Assembly: GCA_002448445.1 (NCBI GenBank)
Contig: DJYC01000028.1
Location: 40,951 to 104,950 of the forward strand
Reading direction: 5' to 3'
Length of the DNA: 64,000 nt
Origin: Treponema sp. UBA6988
GTDB lineage: Bacteria > Spirochaetota > Spirochaetia > Treponematales > Treponemataceae
The translations under genes and the position numbers were made by a program. Below, piece after piece: positions 42,753 through 51,031 of this stretch. The notes beneath the pieces were generated by a model that was not told the origin of the DNA, made no database searches, and was given only the letters and a program-made list of their open reading frames with translations. The first letter of the stretch is position 1, and each line of letters begins with the position of its first letter.

Positions 42753-44288
42753 TCAGACCAATACTATTTTATAGCCAAATACGTTTTCGAAAAGGCCGCC
42801 TTTTTCTTCTATGGCAAGTTTTTCCAGGTTCAGGTTGTTGCGTCCCTTTACCCGGAATGTAATGCTGTCCTTTGCAAAGTTTATGGTAAAGTCCGCAAGG
42901 TGCTGCCTGTGGCTTCTGTCCAGGGCATCTGCTACGCGCAAGATGGAGGTGAGCTTTAGCACCGTCATGCGGGTTTCCCTTGGGAGCAGTTTGAATTCTG
43001 CGTCATCGGAAGGCAGCTTTGTGCCCTTGTGGTAGCGGGCAATCTGTGCAACGATGGAAATGTCGTCGCGGGAAAGGCCAAAGATTTCGCTGTTTTTGAT
43101 GATGTATTCGCTGTGCAGGTTGTGGTTCTTTGCCCCGATGAACATTCCTGCGTCGTGCAAGATTGAAGCTATTTCCAAAAGAAGGCGGGTGTGGGCAGGT
43201 AGCCCCAGTTCCATCTGCATTGAGTCGTAGATGCGCAGTGCCATGCTGCGTACATATTCCGCGTGCTTTTCGTCCCCCTGGAATTTTCTTAGCAGTGCCG
43301 CCGCGCTTGCTGCTACTTGTGCGGAGAATTCCAGCTGGAGTTCTCCGGAAGGGTTTGCTATGTTTGTTATTATTACGCCTTCCCTAAGGGATGTTTCCGG
43401 TACGATGATGGAGCTTGCCCTTGTTAGCTGGATGAAATATTTGTATGTTAGCAGGGAAATTTTGAATGTCTGGGCATCCGAATAGTTCAGCTTGAATTTT
43501 GCAATTACTTCTTCTACGCTGTAACGCTGGATTTCGTCTGCAAAGCGGTCAAAGTCTTCCCTCTGAATTTGCCAGAGGAAGGGGGTAATGGATTTTCCTG
43601 TAAAAAGGGCGGCAATTTTCATGTCTGTGCCGACTGCTATGAATTTTTTTACCTTGTCCAGGTTCATTTCCGCGTTGAACTGGGACTTTGAGTTGCGGAT
43701 GAATTCTTCTATATAACTGCGGGCGTCTTCTATTCCGCCTTTTATAGAACGGACCTGCTGCTCTATGATTACGGTTCCAAGCCTTATGCTGTGCGCTCCA
43801 ACCATGCGGCCGTTTTCTATGAGCATCATTTCCGTAGTGCCGCCAGCAATTTCCAGTATGACGGAGTCGTCTTGCATTATGTCCTGGCCGTCTACAGTTG
43901 CGCCTTTTAGACATTCGGTTACGGCTATGTACATGAGGCGGTTTTCTTCCAGGCCGTCTATTACGCGTACGGTAAAGCCTGTCTTGATTTTGATTCTGTC
44001 AACAAAGGGGTCCCTGTTGGTGGATTCTCGGACTGCGCTGGTTCCAAGGACGATTGTGTCTTTTGGCTGGATGCCCCAGGATTTTAGCTGTTCTGCAAAG
44101 CGGCGGAGAATTTGCAGGCAGGAAATCATGGTTTCCCTGCTGATGACTCCGGATGTGAATACGTCACGCCCAATGTTCGCCGGGAGTTCGCTTCTGTCGA
44201 GGATATTGCGCTTTTTGTCTTCTGTGATTTCGACCACAAGCATGCGTATGCCTGTGGAGCCGATTTCTATAACAGCCTGCTGTTGCAT
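42753..44288 (-). CDS. Ppx/GppA phosphatase with HD domain
   Basis: The 511-residue protein has the exopolyphosphatase/pppGpp-phosphatase core (AVIEIGSTGIRMLVVEI, LGTSAVRES, VILEIAGGTTEMMLI, HSIRLGTV) and a C-terminal HD-type domain (ASILHDAGMFIGAKNHNLHSEYIIKNS, then ARYHKG). It would remove phosphate from polyphosphate ends or from pppGpp; the pairing with ppk1 favours polyphosphate. The HD part is as in long Ppx enzymes. One base separates it from the upstream glycosidase-like gene, so the two are cotranscribed. Confidence 0.92.
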   Translation of the reverse strand: MQQQAVIEIGSTGIRMLVVEITEDKKRNILDRSELPANIGRDVFTSGVISRETMISCLQILRRFAEQLKSWGIQPKDTIVLGTSAVRESTNRDPFVDRIKIKTGFTVRVIDGLEENRLMYIAVTECLKGATVDGQDIMQDDSVILEIAGGTTEMMLIENGRMVGAHSIRLGTVIIEQQVRSIKGGIEDARSYIEEFIRNSKSQFNAEMNLDKVKKFIAVGTDMKIAALFTGKSITPFLWQIQREDFDRFADEIQRYSVEEVIAKFKLNYSDAQTFKISLLTYKYFIQLTRASSIIVPETSLREGVIITNIANPSGELQLEFSAQVAASAAALLRKFQGDEKHAEYVRSMALRIYDSMQMELGLPAHTRLLLEIASILHDAGMFIGAKNHNLHSEYIIKNSEIFGLSRDDISIVAQIARYHKGTKLPSDDAEFKLLPRETRMTVLKLTSILRVADALDRSHRQHLADFTINFAKDSITFRVKGRNNLNLEKLAIEEKGGLFENVFGYKIVLV

Positions 44289-44289
44289 C

Positions 44290-45732
44290 CTAGAGTTTGT
44301 CTATAAGCATGGAGCACTTTCCGGATGGGATTGGGAGCGTCTTCTTCTTTTGGTCAAGGATGTTGATTGTAAAGTAGTAGAGCTTTTCGCTTTCCATCTG
44401 GATTTCCCAACCGCGCGTACTTTTGTTGCTGAGGATTGTGATAAGGTTGCGCTTGAGGGAGAGCTTTTCAATTCCCATGATTTCAAGATTGGGGATTACC
44501 CAGTCTACGGTTTTGCGTGGAAGGCTTATGCTAAGGCCTATTACGTTTTCTATCATCAGGGCGATTGTGGAAAGTCCCGTAAAGTGCAGGAACCTCTTGC
44601 GCGGGAAGTCGGCATTGTTCTTTAGCTGGGCAGGGCCTTCTTTTGTGGGAAGATAGGCCTCGTACAAATCACCTTTTTCTTTTGAATTAAGGGGACTTAA
44701 AGCTTCCAGTATGTAGTAGAGGTGGCGTATTGCGCACTCGCGGGCAAATGCGTAGCGCTGGTAACGCTCCAGGCCCTTTATTACCATAAAGTTGAATGGC
44801 GGGAATACTGAACCCAGGAAGCCTTCTCCGCTTTCCTTGAATTCCGGGCTGTCTGCGCTCAAAGTTGGGAAAGGATGGTCTGTTCCAAAGGTGTCGGGGT
44901 TGCTAAGATGCTCAATAAGCACGTCGGCACGGTCTGCGTTTGGAAGTTCTGCTAGAAGCGGCCAGAATCCTGCGATGGTCTTTTGTGAAAGGCGCTTTTC
45001 GTCCTTGTCCAAGTCGTAGTAGAAGCCTGTGTCGTTGTCCCACATGAGTGAGTTGATTCTTGTTTTAAGGCTAAAGTACATTTTTTTGTACTTAAAGCTC
45101 AAATCCTTGTCGTTAAGGATGTCTCCCAGGGCGGACATGTAGGAAGCGTTTATTGCCATGCAGCAGTTGAAGTCTACAGGGTAGAAGGCTCCCTTGCGCG
45201 GAGAGTTGAACATTGTGGAGAACTGGAATGGCACGGAATAAAGGCCGTTTGGCTGCTTGAAGGTGCGCTCAATCCAGTCCATGTACCTTTGGAGAACCGG
45301 CATTACTTCCTTTATACGGCGCTTGTTGGCACTCTTGTGGTAAAGGTTGAATTCTGCCCATGCAAAGATAGGTATGCCTATGCCTTCGGGGTTTGAGCTG
45401 TCTGTTACCGGCAGGTTGGTCTGGGTGTCGTACTTCCAGCGGATGGCACCGTTTTCTTCCTGACGGGCATAAAAATAGTCTATGTTCTTGTTTGCGGGGA
45501 AATTTCTGTTTGAATAAACCAGAAAGAACGAAGAGAATATGGCTTCCGCCTGGTCGAGTATTAAGAGAGTCTGCCCCTGCTGTGCTACCGGGTATACAAA
45601 AAGACCATCTGCTGATTTTTCTCCGTTTGCCGGATCAATCCAATAGTCAGACAGCCAGTTCCATGTTTTGTCGTATATATCTACAAAATCCTGGTCGTAG
45701 AAGTGGATTTTGGGGAAATCTCTCTTGTTCAA
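44290..45732 (-). CDS. (Alpha/alpha)6-barrel glycosidase-like protein
   Basis: The 480-residue protein resembles GH63/MGH1-like and amylo-alpha-1,6-glucosidase enzymes: WNWLSDYWIDPANGEKSADGLFVYP, QGQTLLILDQAEAIFSSFFL, then VPFQFSTMFNSPRKGAFYPVDFNCCMAINASYM, and SGEGFLGSVFPPFNFMVIKGLERY. No signal peptide is visible, so a cytoplasmic role on oligosaccharides is likely; the linkage cannot be read. The start codon is TTG at 45732 with AGGAGA seven bases before it, a clear case where the rare start is correct. The Ppx/GppA gene follows after one base. Confidence 0.8.
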   Translation of the reverse strand: MNKRDFPKIHFYDQDFVDIYDKTWNWLSDYWIDPANGEKSADGLFVYPVAQQGQTLLILDQAEAIFSSFFLVYSNRNFPANKNIDYFYARQEENGAIRWKYDTQTNLPVTDSSNPEGIGIPIFAWAEFNLYHKSANKRRIKEVMPVLQRYMDWIERTFKQPNGLYSVPFQFSTMFNSPRKGAFYPVDFNCCMAINASYMSALGDILNDKDLSFKYKKMYFSLKTRINSLMWDNDTGFYYDLDKDEKRLSQKTIAGFWPLLAELPNADRADVLIEHLSNPDTFGTDHPFPTLSADSPEFKESGEGFLGSVFPPFNFMVIKGLERYQRYAFARECAIRHLYYILEALSPLNSKEKGDLYEAYLPTKEGPAQLKNNADFPRKRFLHFTGLSTIALMIENVIGLSISLPRKTVDWVIPNLEIMGIEKLSLKRNLITILSNKSTRGWEIQMESEKLYYFTINILDQKKKTLPIPSGKCSMLIDKL

Positions 45733-45877
45733 CTGATTCTCCTATAATATGAAATATATTATACCATATTTTTTAAAAAAGAGGTATAATTTAGAAAATT
45801 TTTTTTAAAATTTTAACAGAAAAAGCTATTTCTCTGTTGACAAAACTTTAAAAAACTTAGGTACTGAAAAGATACAT

Positions 45878-48346
45878 ATGTATAAGACTTATATTTATTT
45901 GGAAGTTCGGGTGCTCCTCTCTGCCGTACCCGGTGTTTTTTTAACAGAAAGTGAGTCTTCCGGCAAGCATGACATACTTACTGCAAAGGCTGAATTCCTT
46001 AAGCGCAACAATGGCGGGGCAAAGGTTCTTTCCGTTGCGGTACAACCGTCAGTTCTCCACAAGGTGGTGTCTTTTGTGCGCGCGGTTGGCGGAACAGTGG
46101 AAGAGAAGGTTTTTCTTGAGCATTTGACCGGTAAGGTTCAGGAGCCGCCGGATGACCGCAACTTTACCGGCTTTTCCGTAAAAGTGGGGCACGGTGGAAG
46201 CCTGGACATAATGTTCCACCAAAAGCCAAAGAAAATTACTTTTGAAGAAGTGCGCATAGAAGAAAATGCCGGCCATTTGGTTCGCTCAAGCGGCAAGAAT
46301 GGCGGAAAGGCACACATGGACTGGACCTTTGCAGGCTGCCCCAGCATGAGAATCCGCACCAGCGCAGTCTTTGAGCTTGGGGAAGAGGCCGAGCTCTTTC
46401 TTAACGAGCTTTACACGACGCTTTCCTACCTTAAGCTTGTAACGGGCGACCTTGACGAGGGCAGCATAAGGTGCAATGCCTACGTCTGCATTTCCGACGA
46501 ATCTGGCTTGGGTGAAGGGGATCTGGAGGGTCTTGTAAAACTCCGCAACCTTAATTCATTCAACTTTGTGCGCGATGCCGTAAATGCTGAACTGTCCCGC
46601 CAAGAAGAAATCCTTTCTGCCGGCGGAAAAATCACCAGCGAAAGCCGCTTGTGGATTGCAGAAAGCAAAATGTCGCAGACCTGGCAGAACCGCGAAAGCT
46701 TTGCAAACCAGTTTAAGATGGTGGAGCCTTTAGTTCAGGTAATGCTGATTCATCAGGCTGGAAGTGGCACTTCTGTTCCCATAGAGCTTCCCTCCGCAAG
46801 ACGCTCACGTTTTATGAAGCAGTATGGTCTTTCCAGGCTTAGGGCCCGCTTTTTGTGCTCAAAAAAAGACATAGCCGACTACTTTGAAGAAGCCGTGCAA
46901 GCCGGGGCAGAACCGCTGCTTACTTCCCACTGGATGGCCGGTGAACTGATGAAGCTCCTTAACCAAAAGAAAAGCGGAATCAATGCGGGTCAGCTGAATG
47001 CGCAAAGGTTTGCTTCCATAATGAAAATGCTTGGCGAGGGAAAAATTCATTCAGGAATAGCAAAAAGCCTAATGCAGGAAACCTTTTCTACAGGGGAGGA
47101 GCCTGAGGAAATTGTAAAAAGCAAGAACCTTACGCTGCTTTCCGAAGAAGAAGAGATACTGCCTTTTGTAAAAGAAGCCCTGGAAGAAGACCAAAAAAGT
47201 GCCGCTGCGCTAAAGATCGGAGACATGGCGCCTCTGGACAGAATTACGGGGCTTGTAATGAAAAAGACAGAAGGCCGTGCTGTTCCCGCAAAGGTAAAAA
47301 GCATTATAAAGTCCTACCTAAAAATAAGCGTAGTCTATATTCTTACGATGGGCGGTTCAATTTCTGCCAAAAAAGATTCTTCCGGAACGATTGTGCCGGG
47401 GGACGCAAAGGTAATCCGTGAGCTTCTGGAAACATCCGACAAGGAGCCTGTAATCGTAACGCCTGTGCGCTCAATGCTCAGCGAAGAGACTGAACCCGGT
47501 GACTGGGCAGCCCTGGTAGCCGCAATAAAGGAGCGTATGGAAAGCGGAACCGCAAACGGTATTGTAGTAACCCACGGAACGGACACCCTGCCTTATACAG
47601 CCGCGCTTTTGTTCTGGCTGTTTGCATCGTCTTCTGTCCCGGTAGTGCTTACAGCATCAGTTTCTTTGCCGCAGGACAGCGTGGAAGCAAGGGAAAACAT
47701 AGCCCTTGCAGTAAAAACCGCCCGCAGCAAAAAAAACGGAGTCTACGTAGCCTTTGGTGGAACTTTGTACTCTCCTCTCAACCTAAAATTTGTGGGTTCT
47801 GGCAAAAAAGATTCATCTGGAAGCAACAAAGGCGGAATTTTTGCCAACTGGAACATGGACTTGCCAAAATTCTATGCCAACTGCCAGACCAGCCGCATTT
47901 TTGAAACCGTAAGCCTTCCTGAATCCAGCATAATGACACGTCTTTTTAACGAAGCGGCATTTAGGCTTGCCGTAGTAAGGCTCTACCCCGGTCTTACCTG
48001 CTGCCGCCTTGAAAAAATGATAAACGGAACCGACGGTGCGGACACAATAATCCTTGAACTTTATGCTTCCGGTACGGGCAACATGAAGGGTGGTGACTAT
48101 TCGCTAAAGCCACTTCTTCTTAGCGGTCACAAAAAAGGCAAAAAATTCTACTGCACTTCCCAGCAGGAAAATTCGGTGGACTTTTCTTCTTATTCAACAA
48201 GCGCGGAAGTTTGGAGCAAGGGAGCTGTGCCCATGGGGGCTCTGACGACGGAATCTACCGTGGCACTCTATTTTGCCTCTTACCTTATTGCGGACAATGA
48301 CGATGAGCTTGCGGAATTAATGGAAGGTGGGGCGGAAGTTTTGTAG
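45878..48346 (+). CDS. GatB/GatE-like protein fused to an L-asparaginase/GatD-like domain
   Basis: The 822-residue protein has two complete domain blocks. Residues 1-480 follow GatB/GatE, the tRNA-dependent amidotransferase kinase subunit: YKTYIYLEVRVLL at the start, VRIEENAGHL, LKLVTGDLDEGSIRCNAYV (GatB MExGSxRCDANVS), LRNLNSFNFVRDAVNAEL and RQEEILSAG, then a GatB/YqeY tail (LLTSHWMAGELMKLLN, GLVMKKTEGRAVPAKV). The zinc cysteines and several GatB residues are missing. Residues 483-822 are an asparaginase fold with MGGSISAK (Ser494 where type II asparaginases have Thr12) and VVTHGTDTLPYT (Thr568, Asp569). Archaeal GatDE has these halves as separate chains. Free-standing function is unknown. 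Promoter-like TTGACA lies at 45837. Confidence 0.8.
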   Translation: MYKTYIYLEVRVLLSAVPGVFLTESESSGKHDILTAKAEFLKRNNGGAKVLSVAVQPSVLHKVVSFVRAVGGTVEEKVFLEHLTGKVQEPPDDRNFTGFSVKVGHGGSLDIMFHQKPKKITFEEVRIEENAGHLVRSSGKNGGKAHMDWTFAGCPSMRIRTSAVFELGEEAELFLNELYTTLSYLKLVTGDLDEGSIRCNAYVCISDESGLGEGDLEGLVKLRNLNSFNFVRDAVNAELSRQEEILSAGGKITSESRLWIAESKMSQTWQNRESFANQFKMVEPLVQVMLIHQAGSGTSVPIELPSARRSRFMKQYGLSRLRARFLCSKKDIADYFEEAVQAGAEPLLTSHWMAGELMKLLNQKKSGINAGQLNAQRFASIMKMLGEGKIHSGIAKSLMQETFSTGEEPEEIVKSKNLTLLSEEEEILPFVKEALEEDQKSAAALKIGDMAPLDRITGLVMKKTEGRAVPAKVKSIIKSYLKISVVYILTMGGSISAKKDSSGTIVPGDAKVIRELLETSDKEPVIVTPVRSMLSEETEPGDWAALVAAIKERMESGTANGIVVTHGTDTLPYTAALLFWLFASSSVPVVLTASVSLPQDSVEARENIALAVKTARSKKNGVYVAFGGTLYSPLNLKFVGSGKKDSSGSNKGGIFANWNMDLPKFYANCQTSRIFETVSLPESSIMTRLFNEAAFRLAVVRLYPGLTCCRLEKMINGTDGADTIILELYASGTGNMKGGDYSLKPLLLSGHKKGKKFYCTSQQENSVDFSSYSTSAEVWSKGAVPMGALTTESTVALYFASYLIADNDDELAELMEGGAEVL

Positions 48347-48408
48347 GAATTTTTTTTGGACGGCATGCCTATTTTTACTGTGCCCGGCCCTTCGGGACCG
48401 GACAAACT

Positions 48409-48514
48409 CTCCTTGGCAATTTTCCCCAAATCTAGAACTGCCAGCACCATGGAGGGTGCGTTGTTTGTTTGCGTTAACTAACGGGTAAAATTGCCAAGGA
48501 GGACAATTTTACCC
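48409..48514 (+). repeat. Competing stem-loops in the gap after the fusion gene
   Basis: A 15-base sequence at 48409-48423 is exactly complementary to 48487-48501, while part of that second arm is also in a perfect 11-bp stem (48483-48493 with 48504-48514). The two structures exclude each other. The loop of the smaller stem contains AAGGAGG. The DNA is GC-poor compared with the repeat that follows. Confidence 0.6.
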
Positions 48515-48519
48515 GCTTT

Positions 48520-48592
48520 TCAGGGTTCCGGGGGGCCCTAACCCCCTCCATTCCTTCGGAACGGCTGCGCCGCCCTTACAATCGGGCGTAGG
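48520..48592 (-). repeat. GC-rich dispersed intergenic repeat, reverse copy
   Basis: On the minus strand: CGCCCGATTGTAAGGGCGG, then GAATGGAGGGGGTTAGGG and CCCCCCGGAACCCTGAAAAG, matching the core of the copies at 35769 and 42685. It lies between the fusion gene and a convergent secreted-protein gene. Confidence 0.65.
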
Positions 48593-48624
48593 TTTTTAAT
48601 CAAGATCGCTTTTACAGGTGTTTT

Positions 48625-49110
48625 TTATTCTTCAGCTTCGTATGCCGGGCTTACAAAGTCCACGTCCTTAAAGCTGTATGTTTCGCCTGCGATTGTTACC
48701 ATAAGCGGAACTCCGTCGGCAAAGTCAATTTCGTTGCCAAGTGAAGAGTCAATTCCGTTAAAAGTGGCCTTGCAACCGTTGATGAGCGGCTTGTTTTCTA
48801 TGAAGTTTGAATAGCAGCCAACAACTTTGTCCCCTTCAAAAACAACAAGGTCGTAGCGGCTGTGCTGTACCGGAGAATATGGAAGTGACCAGAAGCGTGT
48901 TACCTGAACAAGCTGGAAGTTATTTTCTTCGTCATTGTTCACCATGCCAATAGAAATTACCTTGGCATTTGTTGGAAGCGAATAGTCCGACATAAGGATT
49001 TTTTTAAGCTGAGCTGCGGTGCGTGGCTTTGCGGCCGTAGAAGTCTGGGCGGCTGCAACTGTAATGACTGCAAAGATTGCCGCAAAAATAAGTGTAGAAA
49101 GTTTTTTCAT
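48625..49110 (-). CDS. Secreted protein, function unknown
   Basis: The 161-residue protein has a signal peptide (residues 1-21, AAAQTSTA cleavage region). The mature part is moderately charged with alternating strands and helices (QLKKILMSDYSLPTNAKVISIG, then FWSLPYSPVQHSRYDLVVFEGDKVVGCYSNF). No family is recognised. AGAGGAACC precedes the ATG. It is downstream of, and in the same direction as, a membrane-anchored protein with an 86-base gap. Confidence 0.72.
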   Translation of the reverse strand: MKKLSTLIFAAIFAVITVAAAQTSTAAKPRTAAQLKKILMSDYSLPTNAKVISIGMVNNDEENNFQLVQVTRFWSLPYSPVQHSRYDLVVFEGDKVVGCYSNFIENKPLINGCKATFNGIDSSLGNEIDFADGVPLMVTIAGETYSFKDVDFVSPAYEAEE

Positions 49111-49196
49111 CTGGTTCCTCTGTTTTCTAAATTCAATAAACTCAACTCGTAAAGCTTTTGTTTTATTGTCGGTAAAAGCTCCTGTCTTGTAAACTT

Positions 49197-50957
49197 TTAT
49201 TTTTCCGTAAAGTTACTTGCGCGGTCACAGAAAAGCCTTACAAGTTCAACCTGGGATTTGTGGCGGCTCTTTAAATATAAGGTTTTTGTGACTTCGTTGT
49301 AGACGTAGCCCGAAGAATTGTAGAATTCAAAGCGGGGGTCAGTCCTAAAGCGCAATCCCTGGATTTCTATGTTTGCGTGGAAGGTTGGAACGCCTTTCAT
49401 CAGGATGTAGTGTGAATAGGTAAGCGGGAAGTCTACGTTGATGTTTACGACTCCGCCCGGCATGAGCGAGTACCTGATGGAAGATGCGCAGGTCCAAGCC
49501 CATACACATTCTGAACCGTAGTAGCCCAATATCTGTGTGTGCGGGTAGAATTTGTTTTCTGCAAGCAGCGGGTAGAGTTCCGCCAAGGACTGAAGGTTTG
49601 AAAGCGTTTCTTCCGTAAGGTTCTGGTTTGCCAAGAGGCGGCCCGTGTCTTCAATTTCCGGTCTGGAAGAGATGCGTCCCAACTGAATCAAGGCCCAGCC
49701 GGCTTCCACTGCCTGTACCGGGCTTAGCGGAATGTCGTTTTCTGTAACGGTTATGATTCCGTCTTCCAGCTTTGTGTTTTCCTGGATAACCTTTGTACAG
49801 GGCTCTATTGCGGAGGCAAGAAGGGCTGCTGTGTCCGGGTCGGTCTTGTAAAGCTTTGCGTAAACAGTAATAAGTCCGAATGCCTGGCTAACGGTTGGCT
49901 CAAAGGAAGCCATCGTGGCAGGAAGTGAAAGCAGCGTCTTTGCGGAAGGCTTTTTCTTTTCGCGCAGGATGTAGTCGCTGATTCCTTCAACAGTAAAGAT
50001 GTCCGGGTTCTTGCCCTGGATTGCGCTCTGGACAAGGGATTCCAGCCTCTGGTTGTGGGAGACAAGGGTTTCGTCCATGGCCACAAGGCCTGCAAAGTAT
50101 GGTACGGAAAGGAATGTGCGCTTGTTACCCTGCTTGAATGATGACGGAACAGTGTCTATTGCCCTGTTGTAGCGTTCGTGGGAGCACATTTCGGCAACGT
50201 AGGCGGTGATTTCCTTTTCCGTGAGGCTTGAAACCTGAGAAGAGGATGCCGCGTGTTCAAACTGAGTAACTATGGCGTTCCTGAGTTGTTCAACTTTTGC
50301 AGTGTATGTGTTTGCGTCACAGCCTTCTATGCCTGCTGCAGCGGTAAATTCAAAGTGCTTTGAAGGATCGTATGCGGTGTAGGAAGCGAGGGGGCTTTCT
50401 TTTGTAAACACTATGCGGTCATTTTCCAGGCGGGGAGCGTTAAGGGAATACATTTTGTCCCTGGTGCTAAGAATCATGCGGTTTGAGCTTGCTTCTTTTA
50501 CACTGTAGCCGCCTGCTGTCTTGCATACGATGGAAAGCGTGTTGTTGTTGCCGGATGGGATGGCGCTAATCGTAAGGAATGCGTTTGGAGTGCTGTCCGA
50601 AACAGAGAAGGTGAGCGTGCTGCCGTCCGTAAATCCAAATTCAACGGAATTTGGGTTGAGTTCTTTCCAAGAAGCAAGAACCAGGTTTGTGGAAGAACCT
50701 TCTTCTGCCGAGTTGGATACGGTTGCAGGGTTGTTTGAGTTTGCCACAAAGGTAAGCCCCTTAAAATTGGCCTGCAGCTGGTTTTTTAAAACCGTTTCCT
50801 GGTTTTTTGTCTCGGTTTGAGCCATAGAAACCCGCAGTTCACCAAAAGTTTTGGTAAAAACGGATTCGGTCTTAAATTGAAGTACAAAGATGCCGACAAT
50901 AACAACGGCGTAGAGTACTGTGAGTCCTAAAAATTTTCTAACAGGATGTTTACGCAT
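49197..50957 (-). CDS. Membrane-anchored periplasmic protein, function unknown
   Basis: From Met at 50957 the protein has 586 residues: a short cytoplasmic N terminus, one membrane helix (GLTVLYAVVIVGIFVLQF) and a large periplasmic part with beta-rich (about 60-230) and helical (240-450) regions, and a C-terminal segment with FPLTYSHYILMKGVPTFHANIEIQGLRFRTD. I recognise no family. A start 14 codons upstream is possible, but a perfect-spacing promoter (TTGAAT, 17 bases, TAAAAT) lies between the two ATGs, so only the downstream one is on the transcript. A TPR-protein gene is divergent. Confidence 0.72.
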   Translation of the reverse strand: MRKHPVRKFLGLTVLYAVVIVGIFVLQFKTESVFTKTFGELRVSMAQTETKNQETVLKNQLQANFKGLTFVANSNNPATVSNSAEEGSSTNLVLASWKELNPNSVEFGFTDGSTLTFSVSDSTPNAFLTISAIPSGNNNTLSIVCKTAGGYSVKEASSNRMILSTRDKMYSLNAPRLENDRIVFTKESPLASYTAYDPSKHFEFTAAAGIEGCDANTYTAKVEQLRNAIVTQFEHAASSSQVSSLTEKEITAYVAEMCSHERYNRAIDTVPSSFKQGNKRTFLSVPYFAGLVAMDETLVSHNQRLESLVQSAIQGKNPDIFTVEGISDYILREKKKPSAKTLLSLPATMASFEPTVSQAFGLITVYAKLYKTDPDTAALLASAIEPCTKVIQENTKLEDGIITVTENDIPLSPVQAVEAGWALIQLGRISSRPEIEDTGRLLANQNLTEETLSNLQSLAELYPLLAENKFYPHTQILGYYGSECVWAWTCASSIRYSLMPGGVVNINVDFPLTYSHYILMKGVPTFHANIEIQGLRFRTDPRFEFYNSSGYVYNEVTKTLYLKSRHKSQVELVRLFCDRASNFTEK

Positions 50958-50964
50958 TTTGGTT

Positions 50965-50993
50965 ATTTTATATATAATGGGTGCAAAATTCAA
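50965..50993 (-). promoter_or_regulatory. Promoter of the gene at 50957, leaderless
   Basis: On the minus strand TTGAAT (50993-50988), 17 bases, TAAAAT (50970-50965); seven bases remain to the ATG. Confidence 0.6.
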
Positions 50994-51031
50994 GAGCATG
51001 TTATTATAGATGAAAATAATAGTGGGAGTAA

